Below, piece by piece: positions 1-8,903 of a stretch of DNA of 64,000 nt. The translations under genes were made by a program, and so were the position numbers. The stretch is from Desulfosporosinus nitroreducens (GTDB taxonomy: Bacteria > Bacillota > Desulfitobacteriia > Desulfitobacteriales > Desulfitobacteriaceae). The notes beneath the pieces were generated by a model. The model did no database searches. It saw only the letters and a program-made list of their open reading frames with translations, and had not been told where the DNA came from. Within the stretch, counting starts at the first letter, position 1; each line of letters begins with the position of its first letter. The stretch spans positions 240,372-304,371 of the forward strand of contig NZ_JAMHFY010000004.1 of NCBI RefSeq assembly GCF_023897015.1, read 5' to 3'.

Positions 1-1031
1 TCCGGCCGGGGAGCGTATTGGCCAGTTGCTACAACCCATTCTACAATTTCCACATTAATCTCCGGCAATTGATCGGTGAGGGCCACTCCTGCGGCAAGTT
101 GAACCATATTTACGGTTTCCCGGCCATTACTCGCAAACTGTTTGATTACTTCAACAGCCGCCGGGGTAATGGGCATTTCCATCTTGGCTGCAGCTACATG
201 AGCGATTTCTGCTATTTCATCCGGAAGCAATCCCCGGAAGTAAACCTCCATACACCGTGAGCGGATGGCAGGCGGAATTTGATCCGGGCTCCGAGTGGTT
301 GCCCCCACAAGTCTAAAGTCCGCCGGCAGACCGTTTTGAAATATATCATGAATATGTTGTGGAATATTAAGGTCTTCCGAGCTGTAATAGGCGCTTTCTA
401 GGGTTACTTTACGATCTTCTAAAACCTTTAAAAGCTTGTTGATTTGAATTGGATGAAGCTCACCAATTTCGTCGATAAATAAAATCCCGCCGTGTGCTTT
501 GGTGACGGCTCCCTGTTTAGGCTGTGGAATTCCCGCTAAACCCATGGCACCCGCCCCCTGATAAATGGGGTCATGAACTGAGCCTATCAAAGGGTCTGCA
601 ATTCCCCTCTCATCAAAACGTGCAGTTGCACCATCAATTTCAGTAAAATGGGCACTTCCTTTAAATGGAGACAGAGTATTTTTCTTAGCCTCTTCTAAGA
701 TTAATCGAGCGGCAGCCGTTTTGCCGACACCGGGAGGCCCATAGATGAGTACATGCTGTGGATTTGGGCCGCATAAGGCAGCTCGCAAGGCTTTAATTCC
801 TTCTTTTTGCCCAATGATTTCCTCAAAATGTACGGGTCGTGTCTTCTCTGATAAAGGGGTAGTTAAAGCAATCTTTCGCATAGTTTGCAGTTTTTCTAGT
901 TCTTTGCGTGATTCTCGTTCTACGGAGACTTTATTTCCCTGTTGAGACTTGAGCATTCCCCAAAAGTAAAGCCCAATCACAACGGCAAATATTAACTGAA
1001 CCATCATGACTATTCCGCTGAGTCCATTCAT
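1..1031 (-). CDS. lonB: ATP-dependent protease LonB, N-terminal part (runs off the left edge)
   Basis: The reverse strand is open from an ATG at 1031 to the window edge (about 343 codons). The product starts with a hydrophobic segment (residues about 5-25) and continues into an AAA+ domain with Walker A GPPGVGKT, Walker B ILFIDEIGEL and a region like sensor 1. This membrane-anchored AAA+ arrangement fits LonB of Bacillus and Clostridia. The Ser-Lys protease domain must lie outside the window. The start is supported by AGGAGG about 10 bases upstream. It follows clpX in the same direction but is separated from it by a strong hairpin, so it probably has its own promoter. A RuvB/MCM-like ATPase is the alternative, but the neighbours favour LonB. 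Confidence 0.88.
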   Translation of the reverse strand, partial: MNGLSGIVMMVQLIFAVVIGLYFWGMLKSQQGNKVSVERESRKELEKLQTMRKIALTTPLSEKTRPVHFEEIIGQKEGIKALRAALCGPNPQHVLIYGPPGVGKTAAARLILEEAKKNTLSPFKGSAHFTEIDGATARFDERGIADPLIGSVHDPIYQGAGAMGLAGIPQPKQGAVTKAHGGILFIDEIGELHPIQINKLLKVLEDRKVTLESAYYSSEDLNIPQHIHDIFQNGLPADFRLVGATTRSPDQIPPAIRSRCMEVYFRGLLPDEIAEIAHVAAAKMEMPITPAAVEVIKQFASNGRETVNMVQLAAGVALTDQLPEINVEIVEWVVATGQYAPRP

Positions 1032-1112
1032 GCACAAATTTCCCTCCTAGCAATCTCTCTTAGTTAGTATTGCCATAAAGTGGGGAAAAAACCCTTAGAA
1101 AGGAGGACAAGA

Positions 1113-1163
1113 AAAAAAACACCGGGGATGCTTATATAAAGCAACCCGGTGTTTAGTATTTTT
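1113..1163 (-). terminator. Rho-independent terminator of the tig-clpX transcript
   Basis: A ten-base stem (AACACCGGG with CCCGGTGTT) encloses a 17-base loop and is followed on the minus strand by a run of eight T. A shorter T run on the other side could make it bidirectional. It lies between clpX and lonB. Confidence 0.75.
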
Positions 1164-1181
1164 CAACTGAACTTTATTAGA

Positions 1182-1203
1182 TGCCCAGTAAACTTACTGG
1201 GCA
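1182..1203. repeat. 22-bp perfect inverted repeat between clpX and lonB
   Basis: TGCCCAGTAA, a 2-base spacer, then TTACTGGGCA. It has no T run of its own. It could be a protein-binding palindrome or a hairpin protecting the clpX 3' end. No regulator is assigned. Confidence 0.4.
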
Positions 1204-1297
1204 AAATATTCCATGTGTAATGTCGATATACAACTTCGACACACCTTACCAAACTTCAGTAAATGTAAAGCCTTAAAAACTGTATATCACACTTTAC

Positions 1298-2563
1298 TTA
1301 AGCGGATTCTTCTTTTTTACCCTTTTTAACTTTATCCGTCATAACTAAAAGGGGCTCTTCTTTCTTCATGATCACTTCCGGTGTAACGACGCATTTTGAA
1401 ACGTCATTACGCGAAGGCAAATCATACATGACGTTGAGCATGAGATCCTCAAGAATCGACCTAAGTCCTCGCGCTCCGGTGTTCCTGCGAATCGCTTCGG
1501 AAGCTATCGCGGTGAGGGTTGCATCTTTGAACTCTAGGGTTACACCATCAAGCTCCATTAACTTTTGGTACTGCTTAATGAGTGCATTCTTGGGTTCTGT
1601 CAGTATTCGAACCAAGGCTGCTTCATCCAGTGCCTCCAGGGTTACAATGACGGGTAAACGCCCAACAAATTCCGGAATCAACCCAAATTTCTGAAGGTCA
1701 ATGGGCAGTATATCTTTCAAAGTTTCACCGACATTCAAATTGACCTTGTTGGGAATAGTGGCGCCAAAACCCATGGTTTTTTGTCCGGCTCGGTTTTGAA
1801 TGATTTTTTCAATCCCGTCAAAAGCTCCACCGACAATAAATAAAATATTCGTGGTGTCTAACTGAATAAATTCTTGGTGGGGATGTTTGCGACCGCCTTG
1901 CGGAGGTACACTGGCAACCGTCCCTTCAAGAATCTTCAGCAAGGCTTGCTGAACTCCTTCGCCAGAGACATCTCGGGTAATGGAGGGATTTTCAGATTTG
2001 CGGGCAATCTTATCAATCTCGTCGATATACACAATACCCTTTTCTGCTTTTTCCACATCGTAGTCAGCAGCTTGAATTAATTTCAAGAGGATATTCTCAA
2101 CATCCTCACCTACATAGCCTGCCTCGGTTAGTGACGTAGCATCTGCAATTGCAAAGGGAACATTAAGAACCTTAGCCAGCGTGGAGGCCAACAAAGTTTT
2201 TCCTGAACCTGTGGGTCCCAACATGATAATATTTGATTTTTGTAATTCTACGTCATCAATTTTCATGCCCAAGTTAATTCGCTTGTAGTGATTGTAGACT
2301 GCGACTGAAAGTGCCTTTTTCGCTTGTTCTTGGCCAATAACATATTGGTCAATGATCGCCCGAATTTCTTTGGGTTTTAGAATGTCTCCGATCTCAACGC
2401 CCAAATCATCCGTAAGCTCTTCCTCGATAATCTCATTACAAAGTTCTATGCATTCATCACAAATATAAACGCCCGGACCAGCAACTAATTTTTTGACTTG
2501 TTCCTGGGTCTTGCCGCAAAATGAACACTTGAGTTGATTTTTGTCTTCGGTGTACTTTGCCAT
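1298..2563 (-). CDS. clpX: ClpX, ATP-dependent unfoldase
   Basis: Hexameric AAA+ unfoldase that recognises tagged substrates and threads them into ClpP. The order is: N-terminal zinc-binding domain (Cys pairs CSFC and CDEC within the first 45 residues), Walker A GPTGSGKT, pore loop GYVGEDVE, Walker [12 protein letters not shown] loop, a ClpP-docking loop of IGF type (MGFG) and sensor-2 GARGLR. The annotated ATG at 2563 is chosen over an upstream in-frame ATG at 2596 because GAGGTG precedes it and the protein then begins MAKYTEDK as ClpX proteins do (421 residues, normal length). It lies directly downstream of tig. clpP, often found between these two, is absent although the ClpP-docking loop is kept. 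Confidence 0.97.
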   Translation of the reverse strand: MAKYTEDKNQLKCSFCGKTQEQVKKLVAGPGVYICDECIELCNEIIEEELTDDLGVEIGDILKPKEIRAIIDQYVIGQEQAKKALSVAVYNHYKRINLGMKIDDVELQKSNIIMLGPTGSGKTLLASTLAKVLNVPFAIADATSLTEAGYVGEDVENILLKLIQAADYDVEKAEKGIVYIDEIDKIARKSENPSITRDVSGEGVQQALLKILEGTVASVPPQGGRKHPHQEFIQLDTTNILFIVGGAFDGIEKIIQNRAGQKTMGFGATIPNKVNLNVGETLKDILPIDLQKFGLIPEFVGRLPVIVTLEALDEAALVRILTEPKNALIKQYQKLMELDGVTLEFKDATLTAIASEAIRRNTGARGLRSILEDLMLNVMYDLPSRNDVSKCVVTPEVIMKKEEPLLVMTDKVKKGKKEESA

Positions 2564-2606
2564 CCTCTCACCTCTATACCTCAGAATTCCCCCCAAGGCG
2601 TCGGGT

Positions 2607-3890
2607 TTAGGTGTTCTGTTCTACTAAGAAGCTGACGGTCTTCTGACTAGTCATGCTTTGTTTATAGAACGGGAGCTCCCCACGCGCTATAAGGGTCTGT
2701 TTGAGTAATGCAGCGTCTTGTCCGTGACGCTCACTTACTTTCTTGATCTCTTCGTCTACTTCGTCTTCCGTGACCTCAATTCCTTCTGCTTTAGCAATAG
2801 TTTCTAAAACCAAATCCATTTTGACGCTTTCAGCAGCTTGAGGGCGCACTTGCTCCTGCATAACCTCCTCGGTTGAGTTCGTATACTGATAATACTGCTC
2901 GAGGGTCATGCCTTGCTGGGCAAGATTGCGGCTTAAATCATCCAACATTACTCTGATTCTTTCAGTAATCATAACTTCAGGAATTTCGACGCTGGCATTG
3001 TCTACCACTTTAGCAACGATCGCTTTTGCATGTTCGTCTTTAACTCTTACTTCGGTGGTCTTCATTAATTTATTCCGCAAATCGGTTTTCAATTCATCCA
3101 GAGTCTCAAATTCACTAACATCTTTTGCAAATTCATCATCTAGTGCTGAAAGTTCTTTGCGCTGAATTTTTTTGATGAGTGTTTTAAAGACAGCTTCTTT
3201 TCCTGCAAGCTCTGCACTATGATATTCATCTGGGAAGTTAACGTTGACATCAACAGGTTGCCCTATTTCAGTACCAATTAAACCCTCTTCAAAACCTGGA
3301 ATAAACGTTCCAGATCCGATGACAAGTTCATAGTTCTCAGCTTTACCGCCAATGAAGGCAACTCCGTCAGTAAACCCTTCAAAGTCTAACGTGACAGTGT
3401 CATCATTTTCCACTTTGCCCTCTTCGAGGGTGATAAGGCGAGCGTGCTGTTCCTGTTTGCTTTTCAGCGCTTCCATTACTTCTTCTTCAGTGACAACAGC
3501 TGCCCCTTGTTCGACCTTAAGTCCTTTATAGTCTCCAAGTTCAACTTCCGGCTTGACCATGACTTTTGCTTTAAAAATCAAGTCTTTACCTTCTTCGATT
3601 TGAACTAAATCGACGTTCGGACGATCTACGGGATCGATACCGCTTTCGATAACTGCTTCAGCATATGCTGGTCCAATTAAATGATCTAACGCTTCATCAT
3701 AAAGGGCTTCTTTTCCAACGTGTAGTTCAACCATGCGACGTGGAGCTTTACCTTTGCGAAACCCTGGAACATTCACTTTTTTAGCTAATACTTTGGCTGC
3801 TTGATTCACCGCACTGACAAATTTTTCGGCTTCAACGGTAACTTCCAAAGCTACAACATTTTTTTCTAGCTTTTCTACTGAGACTGACAT
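2607..3890 (-). CDS. tig: Trigger factor, ribosome-associated chaperone and PPIase
   Basis: A 427-residue protein with the three trigger factor modules: an N-terminal ribosome-binding domain with the signature GFRKGKAPR near residue 43, a central FKBP-type prolyl isomerase domain (about residues 155-240, including FEGFTDG and PGFEEGLIG), and a long helical C-terminal chaperone arm. It docks at the ribosome exit tunnel and shields nascent chains. Length is normal. The ATG at 3890 has GGGGGA-like sequence just upstream. It is first in a tig-clpX transcript; a sigma-A-type promoter sits about 130 bases upstream. Confidence 0.97.
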   Translation of the reverse strand: MSVSVEKLEKNVVALEVTVEAEKFVSAVNQAAKVLAKKVNVPGFRKGKAPRRMVELHVGKEALYDEALDHLIGPAYAEAVIESGIDPVDRPNVDLVQIEEGKDLIFKAKVMVKPEVELGDYKGLKVEQGAAVVTEEEVMEALKSKQEQHARLITLEEGKVENDDTVTLDFEGFTDGVAFIGGKAENYELVIGSGTFIPGFEEGLIGTEIGQPVDVNVNFPDEYHSAELAGKEAVFKTLIKKIQRKELSALDDEFAKDVSEFETLDELKTDLRNKLMKTTEVRVKDEHAKAIVAKVVDNASVEIPEVMITERIRVMLDDLSRNLAQQGMTLEQYYQYTNSTEEVMQEQVRPQAAESVKMDLVLETIAKAEGIEVTEDEVDEEIKKVSERHGQDAALLKQTLIARGELPFYKQSMTSQKTVSFLVEQNT

Positions 3891-4018
3891 ATGTTCTCCC
3901 CCTTAAACACTGTTTAGTATATGTGCAAGGCAGCTGTGGATACTTCGTTAGTCTTGCCGTTTTTTAAAGACTACAAACCCCCGCTTAAGCCAAATACATC
4001 TATAAAATTTACTAATCA

Positions 4019-4047
4019 ATTATACCAGACTTACTTCTCGTAATCAA
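4019..4047 (-). promoter_or_regulatory. Sigma-A-type promoter for tig-clpX
   Basis: On the minus strand TTGATT (4047-4042), a 17-base spacer ending in TGG, then TATAAT (4024-4019). It points at tig. Confidence 0.65.
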
Positions 4048-4148
4048 ATGATCAATCCTTGAGCAGTGCGTCACGGATAACTCTAACTATTCAGGGTAAA
4101 ATAATCTTTATAAAAATATCTCCGCAGCATGAAAGAAAGGAGACCAAC

Positions 4149-4856
4149 ATGCTTATTGTTGTTGTCAGAACCCTTATTCTATACATAGTAGTCATCATTG
4201 CCCTGCGCCTAATGGGAAAAAGGGAAATCGGCCAATTACAGCCTTTTGAGTTAGTTGTTATTCTCATGATATCCGAGCTGGCTGCTGTACCAAGTGAAAA
4301 CGTCGGGGTTCCACTCCTCAGTGGCATTATACCCATTCTGGTTCTCCTCTCTGCAAGCCAAACCTTAGCCTACATTTCCTTGAAGAGTGAAAGGGCTAGA
4401 GATATTATTTGTGGCAGACCAAGTATTCTCATCGATCACGGAAAGATTTCGGAGAAGGAACTAAATAAAAACTGTTATAACATCAGCGATCTGCTAGAAG
4501 AACTTCGCTTAAATAACGTCCCGAACATCGCCGACGTAGAATTTGCTATTTTAGAAAATAACGGACAAGTAAGCGTTTTTCCTAAGGCACAAAAAAGGCC
4601 GTCTATCCCAGAGGATTTCGGTATAAAACCGCCATACGAAGGACTGCCGCTCACGATTATCATGGATGGCAAACTAAAAAAGAATTACTTAGAGCAAAGC
4701 AAGAAAGATCTGGACTGGTTAAAAAGCGAACTCGAAAAACAAAAGATTTCTCAGATCGAAGATGTCCTCATTGCCAGCCTTGATTCCTCAGGAAAACTCT
4801 ACGTGCAAGCTAAGGCAACGAAAAAATCAAACCCATCAAACCATAGTGTGAGGTGA
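4149..4856 (+). CDS. DUF421 membrane protein (YetF/YrbG family)
   Basis: The start is the ATG at 4149, which has AAGGAGA nearby and begins directly with a hydrophobic helix; the upstream in-frame extension has no ribosome binding site. Three hydrophobic segments occupy roughly the first 85 residues with the family signature LRLMGKREIGQL and a following FELVV. A cytosolic domain of mixed alpha/beta character follows, with conserved-looking GRPSILIDHGK near residue 98. Proteins of this family occur in spore formers; their biochemical role is not established. It overlaps nothing and leads into a DUF4363 gene 6 bases downstream, a pairing commonly seen in Clostridia. Confidence 0.85.
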   Translation: MLIVVVRTLILYIVVIIALRLMGKREIGQLQPFELVVILMISELAAVPSENVGVPLLSGIIPILVLLSASQTLAYISLKSERARDIICGRPSILIDHGKISEKELNKNCYNISDLLEELRLNNVPNIADVEFAILENNGQVSVFPKAQKRPSIPEDFGIKPPYEGLPLTIIMDGKLKKNYLEQSKKDLDWLKSELEKQKISQIEDVLIASLDSSGKLYVQAKATKKSNPSNHSVR

Positions 4857-4862
4857 AACCCG

Positions 4863-5243
4863 TTGCGCACCCTTTTAACCATCGTTGTCATTGTCATGCT
4901 ATTATTAGGAGGTTCTTTTACTTCCTATCGGTATATTCAAACCACGACTCAGACAGCAGGGGAGCATCTTGAGCTTCTCGAACAATCCATCTCAATTCAA
5001 AAATGGGAGGGGGCCCAAAAGGAATTGAGCACTGTTCAACAAAGTTGGGAGAAAAACAACACCTGGTGGAGCATTCTCCTCGATCATGAAGAAATCGATA
5101 CGATTGATATCAGCCTGAGTCGCTTAGAAAGCCTCCTTGCCAGGCAAGATGTCACACTTTCCCTCGCTGAAGTGTCAACCTTGAAACTTTTATTTGAGAA
5201 CCTTCATGACAAGGAAAAGTTTACTTTAAAGAACGTTCTTTGA
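4863..5243 (+). CDS. DUF4363 family protein
   Basis: A 126-residue protein with one N-terminal membrane segment (residues about 3-20) followed by a soluble, helical, Glu/Gln-rich domain containing WWSILLDHEEID, typical of DUF4363. The TTG start at 4863 is used because GAGGTG lies 7 bases upstream and the gene follows the DUF421 stop by 6 bases. It is probably co-translated with the DUF421 protein and anchored in the same membrane, with the C-terminus outside. The function is unknown. Confidence 0.75.
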   Translation: MRTLLTIVVIVMLLLGGSFTSYRYIQTTTQTAGEHLELLEQSISIQKWEGAQKELSTVQQSWEKNNTWWSILLDHEEIDTIDISLSRLESLLARQDVTLSLAEVSTLKLLFENLHDKEKFTLKNVL

Positions 5244-5284
5244 TCTAAATATTAATAAAATTTAAAACTGTAAAAACCTAACAC

Positions 5285-5313
5285 TTGTCATACCCTAAAA
5301 ATTATGGTAGAAT
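5285..5313 (+). promoter_or_regulatory. Promoter of tRNA-Leu
   Basis: TTGTCA (5285-5290), a 17-base spacer, TAGAAT (5308-5313), ending 24 bases before the tRNA 5' end. Confidence 0.65.
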
Positions 5314-5337
5314 TCTCTCTGTTGCAACAATTATTTT

Positions 5338-5421
5338 GCGAGAGTGGCGGAACTGGCAGACGCACTGGATTTAGGTTCCAGCGGGTAAACCGTGCAGGTT
5401 CAAGTCCTGTCTCTCGCACCA
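5338..5421 (+). tRNA. tRNA-Leu (anticodon TAG)
   Basis: An 84-base class II tRNA with acceptor GCGAGAG paired to CTCTCGC, a D arm, anticodon stem CTGGA/TCCAG around loop TTTAGGT (anticodon TAG), a long variable arm, T arm GTTCAAGTC and an encoded CCA. It reads leucine CTN codons. It stands alone between its own promoter and terminator. Confidence 0.95.
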
Positions 5422-5432
5422 ATTAGCTAGTT

Positions 5433-5472
5433 TAAAGCAGTTGACCTATAAAAGGGTAAACTGCTTTTTTTG
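5433..5472 (+). terminator. Terminator after tRNA-Leu
   Basis: AAAGCAGTT pairs with AACTGCTTT across a 16-base loop, followed by a T run. Confidence 0.75.
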
Positions 5473-5540
5473 TGTTTGTGCATTGGATTTATGGACGTCC
5501 TACGCGCTAGAGTCTTTAAGCAGTACATTTTCCATTTAAT

Positions 5541-5570
5541 CAAAAAGGAGAGCCTTGACAGCTCTCCTAA
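5541..5570 (-). terminator. Terminator of the 5584-5826 gene
   Basis: AGGAGAGC pairs with GCTCTCCT across a 7-base loop; on the minus strand TTTTTG follows. Confidence 0.75.
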
Positions 5571-5583
5571 ATAATCAAATGAA

Positions 5584-5826
5584 CTAATTAAAGATATCTT
5601 CAGAACCATCTGGTACAACAGCTGTTCCGCCTATGTAATAAACAGCTTGTATATTTTTTTGTATATTTTTAAAAGAATTTAGATAATATCCATATTTATT
5701 ATAACTATTATCATTTGGCAATCTGAAAACTATTGGGTACTCGGTGATTACCGCTAACGGACCAGCACTTACTCCTTCTGAACCTCTGCTTAAGGACGAA
5801 TTCCGCTGGGTTTTAACTACGATCAT
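5584..5826 (-). CDS. Small protein resembling a single partial CWB2 repeat
   Basis: An 80-residue ORF with an ATG at 5826, AAGGAT 8 bases upstream and its own terminator, so it looks like a transcribed unit. The pattern GPLAVI, then a hydrophobic stretch, then VYYIGGTAVVPDG follows the layout of one cell-wall-binding repeat 2 unit (compare IYIVGGTAVIS in the two large wall proteins of this window). There is no signal peptide, so it cannot work as a wall anchor by itself. It may be the surviving end of a decayed wall protein or an unrelated small protein. The family call is tentative. Confidence 0.45.
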   Translation of the reverse strand: MIVVKTQRNSSLSRGSEGVSAGPLAVITEYPIVFRLPNDNSYNKYGYYLNSFKNIQKNIQAVYYIGGTAVVPDGSEDIFN

Positions 5827-5944
5827 TTTTACAAATCCTTCAACCTACTTATTCGATAAGCTTGTTACGGGTTTACTCCTAATACTTTAGTTGCTTTCTT
5901 AGTGTAACATATCACTTAGGCAAAACAAAACCTAATATTCTTAC

Positions 5945-5982
5945 AAAAAGCATGGAAACACTTATTTAAAGCGTTTCCATCA
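5945..5982 (-). terminator. Terminator of the glcD-glcF operon
   Basis: ATGGAAAC (5952-5959) pairs with GTTTCCAT (5973-5980); the minus strand continues with CTTTTTG. It is 16 bases past the glcF stop. Confidence 0.65.
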
Positions 5983-5997
5983 TTCCAACTATTCCAA

Positions 5998-7302
5998 CTA
6001 TTTAGAACGTTTTAGTTCTCCCTTACCGACTCGATAAGACTCAGCCAAGATTTGAACAGTATGCAATACTTCTTCGTCAAATCCAGCATTTTCGACCCCA
6101 CTTTGCAGCTGCAACCGACAAGCCGGACAACCCGTTGCTACTGTATCCGTATTGGTCGTCTGGATATCTGCTGTTTTGCGATCAGAAATTTGTCCGGAGA
6201 GATCCGGGTGTACAAGGCTGAATGATCCAGCCATACCACAACAACGACCCGGCTCTTTCATTTCAATCAATTCCACACCGGGAATGCTTTTTAAAATTTC
6301 CCGCGGTTCTTTACTAATCCCCTGTCCACGATTTAAGTGACAAGGTTCATGATACGTCACTTTACGCGCTACTCGACCCAAGCCTTCTTTCTTAAAGGGA
6401 ACTTGATGAATCAGGAACTCAGAAATATCATAGGATTTTTTAGCCCATTTATCCGCCAAGGCTTTAAGTTCGTGATCATTTTCAAGCAGCTCTCCAAAAA
6501 CATGCTTCCAAGCAGTACCACCTGAAGAACAGGCGACAACTAAGGCATCCGCCCCCATTCTCTCAAACGCCCGCAAATTGCGTTTGGCCAAAGTACGTGC
6601 TGAAGCCACATCCCCATTGACCGAGGCTGGGATACCACAACAAGCCTGGAACTTAGGAATGACAACTTCGATGTCATTTTCCGTAAGCACCTCGATCACC
6701 GCTCTGCCGATGTCCGTGTAAAAATAGTTGATCATGCAGCCCGTGAAGAACCCAACTCTCATCTTTGGGTTTTTAACCGTAATCACTTGAGGGAACTCGG
6801 AACGCAAGGTCTTCTTGGACAACATTGGGAACACTTTCTCCTTACCTATCCCAACATCCACGCGCATACGTGCTAATTTGCTGTGTCTATTTGGTATGTT
6901 TTTTAAGGCAACACCCTGGAAGATACTTCCCGCCTTCATCCCGAAATCAAACACCCGCTGCATTTTCAACGCAGTAAAGGCAATTTTTTTGACCGGCTGT
7001 AGCCCTTTTTTACGGACGGATTCCGCTCTTGCTGCAAGAATAATTTTATCAAACCGAACCCCACAGGGACAGTTGGTATTACAAGCCATACAGGTCGTAC
7101 AAAGGGAAAAACGATTTCCCATTCCCTTAGTCATCTCTATTTCGCCCGAGAGAATGTATTCCGCTAAACTAATCTTTCCCCTTGCAACTCCGACTTCTTG
7201 GCGTGTTTCCTTGTAAATGGGGCATACCGCCATGCAATTTCCGCATTTCATACATTTATGGAGTTCTTCGGTAATCGAATCCAGTGAATCATATACGGAC
7301 AC
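5998..7302 (-). CDS. glcF: Glycolate/lactate oxidase iron-sulfur subunit (GlcF type)
   Basis: A 434-residue protein with two 4Fe-4S ferredoxin motifs near the N-terminus (CMKCGNCMAVCP at about residue 17; CTTCMACNTNCP near 67) and two CCG cysteine-rich domains in the C-terminal half (CCGIPAS near 222 and CCGMAGSF near 342). This is the GlcF/LutA/heterodisulfide-reductase-D-like layout. It would take electrons from the FAD subunit encoded immediately upstream and pass them to a membrane or soluble carrier. Only 2 bases separate the two genes. D-lactate, glycolate or another 2-hydroxyacid may be the substrate; the adjacent acrylate-type genes make lactate attractive, but this is inference. Confidence 0.9.
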   Translation of the reverse strand: MSVYDSLDSITEELHKCMKCGNCMAVCPIYKETRQEVGVARGKISLAEYILSGEIEMTKGMGNRFSLCTTCMACNTNCPCGVRFDKIILAARAESVRKKGLQPVKKIAFTALKMQRVFDFGMKAGSIFQGVALKNIPNRHSKLARMRVDVGIGKEKVFPMLSKKTLRSEFPQVITVKNPKMRVGFFTGCMINYFYTDIGRAVIEVLTENDIEVVIPKFQACCGIPASVNGDVASARTLAKRNLRAFERMGADALVVACSSGGTAWKHVFGELLENDHELKALADKWAKKSYDISEFLIHQVPFKKEGLGRVARKVTYHEPCHLNRGQGISKEPREILKSIPGVELIEMKEPGRCCGMAGSFSLVHPDLSGQISDRKTADIQTTNTDTVATGCPACRLQLQSGVENAGFDEEVLHTVQILAESYRVGKGELKRSK

Positions 7303-7304
7303 GA

Positions 7305-8693
7305 TCAGTCCCTCCTTACAATCTTCCCAGGGTTCAACAAATAGTTGGGATCCAGGGATTCTTTAATGCGCCGCAAGGCCGCCACACCTGCTTCTCCAAA
7401 TTCCCTGTCAAGATATTTCATTTTGGCGATACCAATCCCATGTTCACCGGAAAGGGTTCCTCCAAGTGCTAGCGCCGTTTCGAAAATCTCGTCCACTGCT
7501 AGGTGCACTCTTTTCATTTCTTCTAAATCGCGTTCATCTGTTAAAATTGTGGGATGTAGATTTCCGTCTCCTGCATGCCCGAATGTAGCAATTTGCAGAT
7601 TGTGTTTTGTCGCAATACTACGGATTGCTTTAAGCATATCCGGAATTTTACTCCGGGGAACGGTCGCATCTTCAAGTACGGTCGTCGGTCGTTTTTGAGC
7701 GAGAGCAGGAAGCGCGCTACGACGAGCCAACCACAAAAGGTCGCGCTCTTTATCATCTTTAGCTATTTTTACCTGAACGGCTCCTTCCTCTTTCAAAATT
7801 CGTTCCACCAAAACAGCTTCTCGTACGACAACTTCCTTGTAGCCGTCCACTTCACATAAGAGGACCGCTTCCGCGTCCATCGGGAGTCCCGCATGCACAA
7901 AGTTTTCCACGGTCTGAATAGTCACATTATCCAAGATCTCCAGTGTCGCCGGAATAACTTTATTGCGAATAATGGCTGCGATGGCCCTCCCAGCTTTATC
8001 AACGTCATCAAAGACCGCTAAAATGCTCTTACGTGCTTCCGGAGCCGGAATTAGTTTGACGATTATTTCAGTGATAATCCCCAACGTTCCTTCAGCCCCA
8101 GTAAAGAGAGCCACTAAATCATACCCTGTCACGTTCTTTACCGTTTTTCCGCCCCAACGAATGACTTCTCCATTCGCCAAGACCAATTGCAGGCCCATAA
8201 TATAATGTTTGGTTACACCGTATTTCAGACCACGCAATCCACCCGAACACTCCGAAACCGAGCCCCCCATAGTTGCTGTAGTGACTGTACCGGGATCCGG
8301 AGGATACAATAAGCCGTGTTTTGCCGCTTCATCATTGAGAGCCTGAATGATCACCCCAGGTTGAACTGTTGCCGTTAAATTATCCTGGTCTACTTCCAGA
8401 ATTTTGTTGAGGTTGAGCATGGAGAGAACGATACCCCCTTCAATGGGAATAGTTCCCCCACTAAGGTTCGTTCCGGAACCACGTGTATAAATAGGGACAT
8501 GGTAACGCAGGGCGATTTTCACGACATCTGCCACCTGTTCTGTCGATAGAGGTGCAACCACAACATCCGGCTTATGATGTTTCATCGCCGCAGTTGCGTC
8601 ATAAGCATAGGTCAATAAGTCTTCCTGCTCTGTGAGGACATTTTCACGACCGAGCACTCGAACAAGTTCTTCCAAGACTTCACGAGCTAACAT
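7305..8693 (-). CDS. glcD: FAD-linked 2-hydroxyacid dehydrogenase (GlcD type)
   Basis: 462 residues with the PCMH-type FAD-binding fold (GSGTNLSGGTIP near residue 67 and MGGSVSECSGG near 132) and the C-terminal FAD-oxidase domain with GHAGDGNLHP and SGEHGIG. It oxidises glycolate or D-lactate to the 2-oxoacid. The start is taken at 8693 (MLAREVL) because AAAGGAGG lies 7 bases before it; an in-frame start 36 bases upstream lacks a site. It forms a two-gene unit with glcF. No third subunit (glcE) or lactate permease is seen here. Confidence 0.92.
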   Translation of the reverse strand: MLAREVLEELVRVLGRENVLTEQEDLLTYAYDATAAMKHHKPDVVVAPLSTEQVADVVKIALRYHVPIYTRGSGTNLSGGTIPIEGGIVLSMLNLNKILEVDQDNLTATVQPGVIIQALNDEAAKHGLLYPPDPGTVTTATMGGSVSECSGGLRGLKYGVTKHYIMGLQLVLANGEVIRWGGKTVKNVTGYDLVALFTGAEGTLGIITEIIVKLIPAPEARKSILAVFDDVDKAGRAIAAIIRNKVIPATLEILDNVTIQTVENFVHAGLPMDAEAVLLCEVDGYKEVVVREAVLVERILKEEGAVQVKIAKDDKERDLLWLARRSALPALAQKRPTTVLEDATVPRSKIPDMLKAIRSIATKHNLQIATFGHAGDGNLHPTILTDERDLEEMKRVHLAVDEIFETALALGGTLSGEHGIGIAKMKYLDREFGEAGVAALRRIKESLDPNYLLNPGKIVRRD

Positions 8694-8809
8694 CCTTATA
8701 CCTCCTTTATAACGCTTCGAATATGGCACGCCTGTCAGACCACTTAATTATTTACTAATTCAATTTAAGCGAAACTTCAATAAGTAGATATAATTCTCTA
8801 CTGAACAAA

Positions 8810-8846
8810 CAAAGTGGGAAGGGTCAAATACTACCTCTTCCCACAA
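8810..8846 (-). terminator. Terminator of the lactoyl-CoA dehydratase operon
   Basis: GTGGGAAG (8814-8821) pairs with CTTCCCAC (8837-8844); the minus strand then reads TTTGTTTGTT. It is 58 bases past the 8904 stop. Confidence 0.65.
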
Positions 8847-8903
8847 AATCATGCTACAAACAAGCAACAAGAGATATAACTTAAAGTTCTATTAACTTAG
8901 AAA

